Position numbers and translations under genes: made by a program. Below, piece after piece: positions 1 to 10,524 of a stretch of DNA of 64,000 nt. Position 1 is the stretch's first letter; each line of letters begins with the position of its first letter. The notes beneath the pieces are model-generated. The model saw only the letters and a list, made by a program, of their open reading frames with translations, was not told the origin of the DNA and did not search any database. The DNA is from Euryodendron excelsum (Eukaryota > Streptophyta > Magnoliopsida > Ericales > Pentaphylacaceae): the NCBI GenBank assembly GCA_033060915.1, contig CM065378.1, positions 14,478,501 through 14,542,500 on the forward strand, written 5' to 3'.

Positions 1-772
1 TTAAACTAATAATAGGGATATATTCAAATAATATAAAAAGGGTCTTGGCAAGGTTTGATCCAGTAACAGGCCTACAAGTAGGTTCCCAAGATAGTTTTGA
101 TTAAAGAAACTCAAGATTCGATTACTCTTTTAGAGTTGATATTCAATTATTTACTAGTGTTCATACCAATGTCCCATTCATACATGTCCCAGTTTATAAA
201 CCTGTTTACAAGGTATATTTGAAACTTAATCAAGAACAAAATATTTCTAAAGTACTCTTAATAGGAATATGTAAACAATTATAATCAATACCTTTATTAG
301 AAATTCTAGGTATACATATCCCTGTGTACCAATCAGTCTATACATACATGCTAGATATGATCAAGAATATTATTTTTGAAGATATTTATGGGCAAGAAAA
401 TGAATCTTGATTCAAGATCTTGAAATCTTGAAAAATAAATAATTATCTTGAATCTCTACCTGTAATCTAGTTACTTTCTTAACTCATACTAAGAACGGAT
501 TTAGCTACTAAAAAATATTACAAAGACTGCAGGAATGGAAATAATAATTAAAGAAAAAAAATACTGCATTAAAAAAATATAATTTGAATTCACAATAAGA
601 ACAAGAAGAAAAACTAAAGATGAAAACTAAAGATTAAAAAAAATTTCCCTTGAAAGATGAAAAGTTGGCTACCTCAAAAAATTGAATTATTCATTTTCCT
701 TTCCAAACCCTAGAATTCTTCTCTTCCTCCCAAATCTAAAACTCCTAAGTCTATTCTACTTCTTCCTCCTCT
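1..772. other. AT-rich intergenic/repeat DNA
   Basis: I see no coding region here. The block is AT-rich with an A-rich stretch near 540-650. Its general composition and a few phrases, together with the DNA up to about 1.8 kb, resemble the block at 26.6-27.95 kb. It is probably decayed transposon DNA, but no family can be named by eye. Confidence 0.4.
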
Positions 773-780
773 CTATCTAC

Positions 781-1377
781 TAGGGGTGCACAAAATACCC
801 GAGAGAACCGAGATTCGAACCGGAACCGCAGAGATTGGTTCGGTTTGGGTCGGTTTTTTTTAACCATGGTTCGGTTCCGGTTCCTAAATTTTTAGAACCG
901 AAGAGATCGGTTCGGTTCGGGGATCTATATACATTAGAACCGATCCGATTCGAGAACCGAACCGATCAGACCCAAACCAATAACCGATCTTATGTTTATA
1001 AAAAAAACTCTACATATATTCTATATATGCCTTTAAATCATGATTATTTAAACTTAATTATTATTCATTTATGTTTGTATGTTGTTTTATTATTTTTTAA
1101 AAAAAATTAGGATATAAGATTAATATTGTTTTCAATTTTTTTAATAAAAAATATATTTTTTGAACAATAAAACCGGACCCGAATCGAATCCGAACTGAAC
1201 CAACCCGAGGTATGGAACCGAACCAAACCGAACCGAACTGACCGGATTTGTTCGGTTTGGTTCTTTAAAGCCATCGGTTCGGTTCCGGTTCTTAAATTTT
1301 TGGAACCGAAGAGATTTGTTCGGTTCTAAATCTAGCATGGAACCGAACCGAACCGATCCGATCCATGCACACCCCTA
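781..1377. mobile_element. Non-autonomous hAT-like DNA element (MITE)
   Basis: The element is bounded by terminal inverted repeats: TAGGGGTGCACA at the left and, read inward from the right, TAGGGGTGTGCATGG. An exact 8-bp target duplication CTATCTAC lies at 773-780 and 1378-1385. The 8-bp duplication and the TAGGGGTG-type end are hallmarks of hAT transposons. No transposase is encoded. Both arms are packed with GGTTCGGTT / AACCGAACC motifs, so the arms fold back on each other around an AT-rich centre (about 990-1140). The short ORFs across it are by-products of this repetitive sequence. The boundaries are well supported because the TSD matches perfectly. Confidence 0.85.
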
Positions 1378-1800
1378 CTATCTACAACTGAAAAGTGAGC
1401 TAATATACAAATTTCGTCATTAGGTGTACGGACGGATCTTACAAAGTGGTCAGACGAGCTAGGTCACTTTATAAAAGTTGTAGATTTCGAAAAATTATAT
1501 AAAATCGACATATTATGGGTCCTAATAGCCTTTCTGGTTAGAGAAATATGGACTTCTAAAGTTTCAACTCTGCATGCTTTATTAACTTGTACCACTACTT
1601 CAGTAGCTTGTACCCTGACAGCAACATCTTGAAATCTATAATTAAATTGCATTCGAAATCATTCCATTTAAGCTCAAAATCTACATAAAGTATAATAAAT
1701 TTAATTAATATCAAAATATAACAAAAAAGACATAATTATAAACTAATGCTAACAAAGTACTAATTAAGGACTTATAATTGCACTTTTAAAGCACAATCAC

Positions 1801-2887
1801 TCTGTAACTGGCTGACGCAGCTATCTCCCGACTCGGTAGACTTCATTCTTGTACTTCCAACCTAATTTCATCCCTGCTGGAAGAAAAAATTCAACCATAG
1901 AAAATTAGTTAGGACCTCTATATAGCACGTGAGCACCTACCTTACTTTTGATTTATTATTTGTTGAGAAGGAATGGTGGATGACACTTTCACCAACCAAA
2001 CACATGATTACCTAATAAATTAGATAGCTCATCAGCTATATATAAAGGGCTTCGAAGAGAGAAATAGAAAAGACAGAAAGAAAGAGAAAGAAAAAGAGAG
2101 AAAATAGAGAAGAAAAAAAAAAGCAAATAGTGTAGGTAAACTATTCAAGTTCCAATTATCTCTAATAGTTTCAGAAGAACTATTTAATTATTATTTGACA
2201 GTTTTAGAAGAACTAATTTTATTATATACTGTGTTTAAATATTTTACTTGTCTAATATTCATTTAGTTTTATAAAGTTTTATAACATTATTTTGTACACC
2301 TACATAAACCTGTTCTGGTTTACTATCATTTGACTGGCTATTTTGTTTGACAATAGTTTCACGCAAGTAACAAGTGTTAGTGAATATATCTTGTGTGCGT
2401 ATATATGTAAATTACAGCATGTGGAGATTCAGATATTCGTTTTCAGCGATCCAGATTGTTTGTTTTAATTTTTTCAAAGTTGTTTAGGTTATGCATATGC
2501 CATGAGGAGCTGGGGCACAGCTTGGTGGGGATGCTGAAATTAACCCAGGCTGTGTAACTGGCTGGCGCAGCTATCTGCCGGAATCGGTAGACTTCATTCC
2601 TATACTTCCAACATAATTTCATCCCTGCTGGAAGAAAAAATTCAACCGTGGAAAATTAGTTAGGACCTCTACATAGCATGTGAGCACCTACCTTGCTTTT
2701 GATTTATTATTTTGTTTTTAAGGATTATGCAGTTGTATTGTCACTGTCTTTAAGTGATGGTACTACCTACGTAGCTGATGTGTGGTGTAATTCAATTTAA
2801 TTTCAATATTTATGTACACATACATAAACCTGTTCTGGTTTACTATCATTTGACTGGCTATTTTGTTTGACAATAGTTTCATGCAAG
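1801..2887. repeat. Local direct duplication (two paired blocks)
   Basis: A block of about 165 bp at 1801-1964 recurs at 2549-2716 with roughly 90% identity by eye; both copies include a phrase around ggtagacttcattc and a run around ccctgctggaagaaa. A second block of about 73 bp at 2295-2367 recurs at 2814-2887 (cataaacctgttctggttta is shared). The order block1-block2-block1-block2 indicates a direct duplication of a 0.5-0.75 kb segment followed by an indel between blocks. No gene is visible in it. Confidence 0.7.
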
Positions 2888-2918
2888 CAATTTCTCTTTG
2901 GTCTGAAAAGTTCCTTGT

Positions 2919-3196
2919 TTGGTATCGGTTCAAAATTTTCATTTTCGTTTTCATGTTTTTCAGAGACAAACTTGAAAATACAATCGGAGTTTCCATTTTC
3001 ATATAAAAATAGTTTCCAAAAATTCAGAAAAACAACTTAAAACTGTTTTGTAATTCTGGGGTATTTTCGGAAAAACTTCTAATAGTTTTGGGAAACAGTT
3101 TATGGAATGAGTTTTCCATATCAGTTTTCAATTTTTTTTTTTTTTGCTTATAAAACAGAAATTAATTTTAAAAAATGAAAGCAAACACGCCCTTAG
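2919..3196. mobile_element. Possible fold-back MITE
   Basis: The left end reads cttgtttggtatcgg. The right end, read inward, is taagggcgtgtttgctttc. The interior is rich in complementary tttcagttttc / gaaaacttgaaaa runs. This 'gtgtttgg' end type recurs in several better-preserved MITEs in the window. No target duplication could be fixed, so boundaries are approximate. Confidence 0.35.
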
Positions 3197-4285
3197 CGTC
3201 TTCATGCATTGTCCACCAATAATGACGTGCAAGAAAGCATTTTTAATATCTTAAAATATTTTCAGTGTTGGTTTTCTTCAGAAGAAGATCTAAGAGTGTG
3301 GGTTAGTTGCTATTAGTTGCCATAGACAGTGAAACCCTACCCAATCAGTATAATGTTAAACATTCTATAGAAAGGGGGGTCATCCTCAAAGGTTATGTCG
3401 CAACTAAAACTCATTCTTCATTTAATTGTCTGAAAATTTTCTTTTACCAAGAAAAGGTTTTCTGTGTTGCTAAAACCATAAGGTAGGTCCTAATGGAAAA
3501 CATCTCTCAAACAATATTGTGTGTTTAAACTTCTGTAACTCATCTCTGTTATCTATATCTCGAGTGCTTATACTTCAAAAAGGCTTGAACTTGCACGCAC
3601 TTTCGCTCTCGTAACTGGACTTGGGTCTGGGAATCATTTTCTTTACATCCCTTTTTTTGAAAAAAATTTTCTCTCTTCATTCTTAATGCTGTTTTCCATG
3701 TTCACATATATATATATATATATATCATGTCTGTATGGGAACTGGCAGCTGCTATGGTGCTTGGCTTAAAGATCCCCAATGCATCAAGACTAATCAATGA
3801 CATTAGAAGTTTGGCCAATCACCCAAGATGAATTGGGATAGAGTTTAAATGGGAAATTCTTGACTGTATATCTAGAAATTCGGGTCTAACATGCATTTGC
3901 AGAAATTTGGCCATAGCAATAGTTTTCATCAACATGACCGATAATTGGAAATATTAGTCAATGAATTTGGAAAATTTTAGGTTATTGTAAGTCCTTTTTA
4001 ATGAAGAAAAGTTGTTAGCACCCAGAGACTAAATATGGCAGCTCTTTAAAGACCCAGATAGGTAGGTTTTACTATAATAGTTCAGACTCATTGGTTAAAC
4101 ACTACACCCCTGCATCTGCATAGTTGACTAAGATCATATGTGGATTTTCACCATTTCTGGAATCCAATGATTCCCATCTATTCTTCTTCTTTTTAGAACT
4201 AACTTGTGTTCATCCCCCAAATTTTGAGTCTCTCTTATGCAGGAAAGTACTGGCAATTCCAGAGACTAGTTTGGAAGATTCTGGG
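3197..4285. other. Intergenic region / likely 5' leader and intron of the next gene
   Basis: A (TA)n microsatellite lies near 3709-3725. A pyrimidine tract followed by ttatgcag ends at about 4242 and looks like a splice acceptor just upstream of the DUF247 ATG, so the leader of that gene is probably spliced. Nothing else recognisable is present. Confidence 0.4.
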
Positions 4286-5578
4286 ATGGAAGAAACTCAT
4301 AACAGTAATCAAGTTTTCATTGAAATTGAGGAGTTAAACAAGCGTTTAGCCTCTTCCCTCAGAGATAAACTCTGCGATGAATTTCCATCCTTCTCTGAGA
4401 ATTCCATCTTCAGAGTCCCCGGGACACTCAGACGACGGAATAAGAACAGTTATGAGCCTAAAATAGTCTCTATCGGCCCTTTGCACCACGGCGAAGAAAG
4501 ACTTGCGCCGCTGGAGAAAATAAAACGGTGGTATTTGAACGGCCTCCTGGCCCGACTACCGCTCTCTCCAGAAGAAACTTTGCAGCACATTGTCGGGAGC
4601 GTTCGGGAACTAGCGAAACGCACTAAGAGCTGCTACGCAGACGAGTTCAATCTCACCGAAGATGAACTCGTAGAAATGATGATCGTTGATGGCTGCTTCT
4701 TACTCGAACTTTTCCGAAGAGACGCATGGTTGGTGCCTAGACATAAAGATGATCCTATATTCAACACTTCTTGGATGCATGAAAATCTTTATCATGATCT
4801 GATTTTGCTCGAAAACCAGATTCCTTGGTTCGTTCTCCACTTTCTGTTTGATCTAACGGTGTCGATTCATGAACAAGAACCCAACTTCCTAGGACAGCTC
4901 GTCCTTAAATTCTTCGAAACCATGATGCTAATGACAGTCCCGGGAGAATATAAATCGAGAGGCCGCGAAATCAAGCATATTCTGGATTTACTACGTTCCA
5001 GCATGCTATCTTCTTTCGGAGGAATTGAGCCGACGAACACGAATTGGGAACTCTTTCCTCCCGTGACGGATCTTCTACAGGCTGGAGTTAAGTTCAAGAA
5101 GGGAACTCGAGACGACGTTCTCAATATAAAGTTCAGCAATGGGGTGTTTGAGATTCCTCCGATAAAGATCCGAGGAAATTCGGAATCGTTGTTTAGAAAC
5201 CTCATAGCTTACGAGCAGTGCGATCGGCATTGCACAGATAAATTCACTTCTTACGCGGTTTTCTTGGATTGCCTGATGAATACTAGCAAGGATGTGGATT
5301 TGCTGAGCGAGGGGAGAATTTTGGTGCTTGCGTTGAGCACTGAAGAGGTTTCTGTTCTCTTTAATGGGCTTTATGGTGACACTCTTGTTTATGAGTTTTA
5401 TTATGGTGGGGTGTCGAGCGAGGTGAATAAATACTATAGACATCGATGGCCGAGGTGGAGAGCGAGTTTGCTGCGTGATTATTTCAGCAATCCGTGGTCT
5501 ATCTCTTCGTTTATCGCTGCCATTCTCATACTGGTTCTTACCTTCCTGCAGACCTTGTTTACTATCGTTTCTAGCTAA
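4286..5578 (+). CDS. DUF247 (UPF0481) plant protein
   Basis: This 430-residue protein belongs to the plant-specific DUF247 family, whose biochemical role is not established; some members act in grass self-incompatibility. The conserved N-terminal phrase KIVSIGPLHHG, the central MIVDGCFLLELFR and DLILLENQIPWFVL motifs, and a single hydrophobic segment near the C-terminus (about residues 405-428, SSFIAAILILVLTFLQTLF) are all typical, as is the length. I start it at 4286 (MEETHNSN...). The frame is open from 4124, but the extra 54 residues look unlike the family, and a splice acceptor sits at about 4242. The coding part is intronless, as is usual in this family. The C-terminal segment predicts anchoring in a membrane. 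Confidence 0.9.
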   Translation: MEETHNSNQVFIEIEELNKRLASSLRDKLCDEFPSFSENSIFRVPGTLRRRNKNSYEPKIVSIGPLHHGEERLAPLEKIKRWYLNGLLARLPLSPEETLQHIVGSVRELAKRTKSCYADEFNLTEDELVEMMIVDGCFLLELFRRDAWLVPRHKDDPIFNTSWMHENLYHDLILLENQIPWFVLHFLFDLTVSIHEQEPNFLGQLVLKFFETMMLMTVPGEYKSRGREIKHILDLLRSSMLSSFGGIEPTNTNWELFPPVTDLLQAGVKFKKGTRDDVLNIKFSNGVFEIPPIKIRGNSESLFRNLIAYEQCDRHCTDKFTSYAVFLDCLMNTSKDVDLLSEGRILVLALSTEEVSVLFNGLYGDTLVYEFYYGGVSSEVNKYYRHRWPRWRASLLRDYFSNPWSISSFIAAILILVLTFLQTLFTIVSS

Positions 5579-6317
5579 GAATTGGGATATGAATTATACT
5601 TTTGTCACAACTGCACTATAATTGCAACGCTTATTGTTTTTGTTCTTCTTGGGTGGCGCTGAGAACTTTTACCGCGTTTGACAAACGTCACAACAAATTA
5701 TGAAATTGAAAATACAAGGCAGGTAATACTATACAAAAAGTAAATTCATACAAAATTGATGTACTATTAATTCTTTGGAGCTGTTCTTAGGTCTTTGACC
5801 TGGTCATTATCTGATTTATGTGAAATGAGAGACTACACACGTCTCGAAATTAGTCCTAATGTCCCAAATAGGCTCGGATACCCAACCATAACAAACAAAA
5901 TCCATGATTGTGGCTCTTATTTACAAAATGTCAGTACCACATTATTCTAACAGAACTTTCTATACAAATTTTTTTTTTAAAGAATAGTATTTTCCGTACA
6001 GGGCAGCTTTGTTGTCACTGGGTATTAGCCATGTTAAAGTAAAACGCTGGCACAAATGCTTGGAAACGTATTACTGGTGTTTATTTCGCCTTGTACCATT
6101 TTTGTTGTGGTGATATTGTTTTCGTTTTTTTCCTTTTTTTTTTTTTGGTTGAAGAACTTTATGGATATTGGTAGGAGAGAGATTATCAGGTGAAAAATTC
6201 AATGGTTGATAGAAATGTCTAACTGAGATGCTCTGAAGTTGCCTTGTTTGCCCCTCTCAACTTGCGTAGCAGTACAAAATTTTGTATGTGCCTCCATTAA
6301 AATTTGCTACTTTTATA
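5579..6317. other. 3' flank of DUF247 gene, no gene seen
   Basis: AT-rich DNA with T-runs (about 6128-6150). It presumably includes the 3' UTR of the DUF247 gene and ends at the target duplication TGTTA (6318-6322) of Tat element A. Confidence 0.4.
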
Positions 6318-6322
6318 TGTTA

Positions 6323-6943
6323 TGGTGATGATGGTTTCCCGACCAGACCAGAGTCGTTTTATCAGTCGACCAACAATTGCTAGACGACACTTTTCTCACG
6401 CTGCCTGGTCACCGCCCGACCAGGTCTCATGCCATTCGACCTCGCGTTCCCGAGCCGAACGGATGCCCATAAGCCACCCACCGATCGGATCGGCGCCCGA
6501 CTGTGTCAGTAGGGCTCAATTCTGACACCGGCCACCCTGGCATGCATCAGGAGCATGGGTGTGGCGTGCAACCGCAACAATCCCCCACTCCCCTGACACC
6601 GTTCTGACACACACCACCTTAGAGTGTAGGAATGACCCACTCGAGTGTTCTGACACTACTCTGCTCCTCCAACCGGAGGCCGTCACATAGAGAGACTACC
6701 TACCACCCCCATGCAGGCATACAAGGGGAAAAGTGCAGCCCCTTCTAAGGTACGAAAACATCGAACCCAAAGAAGGGAACCCCTAACATCATTTCCTCTC
6801 CAACACTTTGAATCTAACTTGAACACCGGAGGACCTTTGGCTCCCACCACACCGGTGGGTTTTGTGCAGGAGATCACCGGCCGACTGTAGGGTAGTTCAT
6901 CCCGGACCTGTGGGCAAGCCACCACGAGTCTACTGCATCATCA
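6323..6943 (+). repeat. 5' LTR of element A
   Basis: Begins TGGTGATGATGG and ends GCATCATCA. It aligns end to end with 13384-14003 and with 62196-62778 (element C). Confidence 0.92.
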
Positions 6944-6945
6944 GC

Positions 6946-6963
6946 TGGCGCCGTCTGTGGGAA
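6946..6963 (+). other. Primer binding site, element A
   Basis: TGGCGCCGTCTGTGGGAA starts two bases after the LTR end, the expected place for a tRNA primer site. The identical 18-mer follows the LTR of element C, and element B has one mismatch, so the three share a primer type. I do not assign the tRNA. Confidence 0.8.
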
Positions 6964-6985
6964 ATGACTATCCTCGTGGCATTTC

Positions 6986-7529
6986 ATGGTCTTGACTAGG
7001 TTTGGGATTAACACCCTCCCAGAAGGAAACTCGATGGCTGACACCAGCACGGAGAAGATAGCCACCTTGGAGAAGACGGTGGCTGACATGATGGCCAGCA
7101 TGCAACGGCTGGTTCAACAAAATGCGGAGTTGCTCCAACGAAACCCCACTCCTCCGGCAAAGATTCCACCACGGCCTAACCCACCGGCGAAAGAACAAGA
7201 GGAGCAGGAGGTCGACAAGGATCCAACCATCCCTCCCAACGGCGACGAAAACGGCAATGGAGGACGGTTTGAGGACCCCCTCCTCCGCCGTGAGCCCCAC
7301 AATGAAGAAGCACAAACGAGCCACGCCATCCCATCGAGGACGGAGATGATAGGCAACAAACTAGAGAGCTCTCATGCTTAGGACGAGTAACTGAAGACCA
7401 TGCAAGCTCAAACGGCCGGAGTTTTAGTCGCTGTGGAAACTAAAGCCCCAAACATAGTGGACGCCCTCATTGGCCAAACGGCCTCGCCGTTCACGCAGAA
7501 GGTGATGGATTACCCGCTTCCCCTTACGT
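6986..7529 (+). pseudogene. gag remnant, element A
   Basis: The frame opens with MVLTR, as in the gag of elements B and C, and continues with a coiled-coil-like stretch and a proline/glutamate-rich linker. An in-frame TAG at about 7379-7381 interrupts it. It then ends abruptly near 7530, before the Retrotrans_gag core that is present in element C. It is a truncated, non-functional copy. Confidence 0.8.
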
Positions 7530-7530
7530 G

Positions 7531-9534
7531 AAACAGAAAAACGGTACCCGAAGATGGAACTCATGGCCCTCGCGCTGGTGACTACAGCTCGACGCCTAAG
7601 ACCCTACTTCCAAGCCCACACAATTGTAGTGCTCACTAACCAACCTTTGAAGGACATTCTACACAAACCAGAGACGTCAGGACGCCAAGTGAAATGGTCC
7701 ATTGAACTTAGTCAGTTCGACATCGACTACCGACCCCGACTGGCAATCAAAAGGCAAGCGGTCGCGGATTTCATTGCAGAATTTACTAACCCACTCCTTG
7801 CCACCCCTGAAGCCGACCTACTCGACAACAACTGGGTTTTGAACGTCGACGGTTCTTCCACTCACAATTCTGCTGGTGTCAACATAGTCCTCATCACCCC
7901 CGATGGCTACAAGATGGAATATGCTCTTCACTTCAAGTTCCCTGCCACCAACAACGTCGCAGAATACGAAGCACTCATTGCCGGTCTCAGGATGGCTCGG
8001 CGACTGGGGCCGAACAGATAGTGGTACGAAGCGACTCTCAGTTGGTGGTGGAGCAAGTCTGGGGAGAGTACGAGGCCAGAGAAAACAACATGAAGCAGTA
8101 TTGCCAAGTAGCGAAGAGCCTGGCCAGAAAATTTGCTAAGATACTGCTAGAGCGTGTATCGAGATTGCAGAACGAAGAGGCAGACCGGTTAGCTAGGATT
8201 GCCTCGTCAGACGAGCCCGAGCCGAACGTCCTGATTGAGATTCTTGATTCATCGAGCATCCAGAGCTCGGAAGTCGACCAGATAGTGCCCGAATCCTCAT
8301 GGATGAGCCAGATCAGGAATTACTTGGAGAGCGGAACCCTGCTAGAAGACCAAAATGAGGCGAGGCGGATTCAGTACCGCTCGAGCAAATACCTCATATA
8401 GGACGGAGTACTCTATAAAATGGGGCATACTATGCCGCTGCTTCGTTGTGCCAATGAGGAAGAGGTAGACTACATAATGCGAGAGGTCCACGAGGGGGTG
8501 TGTGGGAACCACTCTGGTGGCCGATCCCTTGCCAAGAAGATACTACGAACGGCCTACTATTGGCCCACCATGGAGAAAGATGCCCAAGAATTCATCAAGA
8601 AGTGTGACAAGTGCCAACGGTTCGCCAACATCCCAAGACTACCCTCTCAAGAGTTAACCCCGATCCAGACCCTCTGGCCCTTCGCGCAGTAGGGGATCGA
8701 CATCGTGGGACCGTTGCCGCTCAGCAAAGGACAGACGAAGTTTGCGATGGTGGCGATCGACTATTTCACAAAGTGGGCAGAGACAGAAGCCCTACCGACG
8801 ATCACTGAGGAAAAGATGAAGAAATTTTTGTGGCAGAACATTGTGTGCAGGTTTGGAATCCCCAAGGTCGTCATCACGGACAACGGGAAGCAGTTCGAGG
8901 GCAGATAGTTCAACCAACTATGCACTGACCTGGGGATAAGCCACCACGCTTCTTCCCCCGAGCACCCTCAGGCGAACGGCCAAGTTGAAGTTACCAACAG
9001 GTCCCTCTTGAAGATCCTCAAGACGAAGCTGGAGAAGGCCAAGGGCTTATGGGCGGAGAAGCTCCTTAACATCCTTTGGGCCTACAAAACAACGGAGAGA
9101 GTGTCCACGGGGCAGACGCCGTTCTCACTTACCTTCGGCGCCAAAGCCATCATCCCAGTAGAGATCGGCCTTCCCAGCCCCAAAACGTTGCAGTTTGAAC
9201 CCGCGACCAATGGCAAAGCAATGAATGTTGACCTAGATTTATTGGAAGAAAGGAGGCTTCAAACGGCTATAAGGGTGGCTTCCTACCAGCAGAAGATGTG
9301 CCAATACCATAACTCCAGAGTCCGACCAAAAGATTTCACGACCGGGGACCTTGTTCTGAAGAGAGTCAATCAGTCTACTAGAGATCCCATAGAAGGTAAG
9401 CTCAGACCCAATTGGGAAGGACTTTACGAGGTAATCAGCAGTACCAAGAAGGGACATACAGGTTGAAGAACCTAGAAGGCAAGGAGCTCCTGCACCCGTG
9501 GCACGCAGAGCATCTGAGGAAGTACTACTCTTGA
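7531..9534 (+). pseudogene. RNase H - aRNase H - integrase remnant, element A
   Basis: The sequence resumes inside the RT-linked RNase H (KMELMALALV, about 7551), passes through the archaeal-type RNase H (WVLNVDGSST, about 7830), then the integrase zinc-binding region (HEGVCGNHSGG ... CDKCQ, about 8480-8620), the integrase core (DYFTKWAE at about 8760, TDNGKQFEG at about 8877) and a C-terminal region to a TGA at 9532-9534. Breaks: a frameshift near 8005-8015, TAG stops ending at 8401, 8692 and 8908, and a frameshift near 9455. Protease, RT and the start of RNase H are absent because of the deletion at about 7530. An AATAAA at about 9566 could be the sense polyadenylation signal. Confidence 0.88.
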
Positions 9535-9649
9535 AAAGCTCCCACTTGTAATTCAACTGAATATCAATAAAAGATATCATTCGACAATTGTCTGCCTACG
9601 TAAAGTCGACACAGAATCTACCTACTTGTATAAAAACGACATTGAATTT

Positions 9650-10275
9650 GCTCAGTCAAGTACCAAGCAAAGCCAGAGGGCCTTAAGTGGTAATGACATA
9701 GAAATTGAATTTGCTCGGTCAAGTACCGAGCAGAGCCAAAGGGCCTTGTGGCAATGGCATAGAAATTGAATATGCTCAGCCAAGTGTTGAGCAGAGCCAG
9801 AGGGCCTTAAGTGGCAATGGCATTGAAATTGAATATGCTCAGCACAGAGCCAGAGGGCCTTAAGTGGCAATGGCATAGAAATTGAATATGCTCAGTACTA
9901 TGTTGAGCAGAGCCAGAGGGCCTTGAGTGGCAATAGCATAGAAACTGAATCTGCTCGGCCAAGTGCTGAGCAGAGCCAGAGGGTCTTAAGTGGCAATGAC
10001 ACAGAAATTGAATATGCTTGGCCAAATGCCGAGCAGAGCCAGAGCGTCTTGAGTGGCAATGGCATAGAAACTGAATCTACTCGGTCAAGTGCCGAGCAGA
10101 GCCAGGGCCTTGAGTGGCAACGGCACAGAAATTGAATCTACTCGGTCAAGTGCCGAGCAGAGCCAAAGGGCCTTATATGGCAATGGCATAAAATCTGCTC
10201 GGTCAAGTAGCGAGCAAAGCCAGGGCCTTAAACGAAAATGGCATTAAACCTGCTCAGCCAAGTGTCGAGCAAAGC
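9650..10275 (+). repeat. Minisatellite with hairpin units (63 bp), element A
   Basis: About 11 diverged tandem units, mostly spaced 63 bp (some 55-62). Each contains a GCAGAGCCAGAGGGCCTT-like segment and a gctcggtcaagtgccgagc-like segment. The latter folds into a 7-bp stem with a CAAGT-type loop in nearly every unit. Stem variants stay paired or become G-T on the + strand, for example GCTCGGT/ACCGAGC versus GCTCAGC/GTTGAGC. The array lies between the sense integrase and the 3' end of the antisense ORF. Because 63 is divisible by 3, long false ORFs run through it on both strands. Confidence 0.88.
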
Positions 10276-10524
10276 CAGATGTTGAACCTGTTCGGTTATC
10301 GTTGCCGGTCAGGTCCTCGTGAGCACTTACCAGCATTCCAGTTAAATACTCAGAAAACACAGCCGACATAAAGCATATGAAGATAAGTCCATTTCATTGA
10401 TGAAAAGAGGGATACAAAGGCGAAATGCCCATATTCAAAAAAAAAAAAAAGTTACAAAAAGAAAGGCTACTCAAGTCTGTGCCTGCTCCGCGGTCACCCC
10501 TCCGTTCTTCTCAAAAGCCTTCTG

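Noticed and set aside
835..1338. Small ORFs at 835-1110 (+) and 1141-1338 (-)
   Set aside because: They translate the AACCGA/GGTTCGG motif runs of the hAT-like MITE, not genes.
4867..5443. Minus-strand ORFs across the DUF247 gene
   Set aside because: Shadows of the conserved + strand DUF247 reading frame.
9650..10275. CRISPR-like array or 21-residue repeat protein on either strand
   Set aside because: The units are contiguous diverged tandem repeats without unique spacers. The open frames arise because 63 is a multiple of 3. The equivalent array in element B has a 59-bp period, which cannot be coding.
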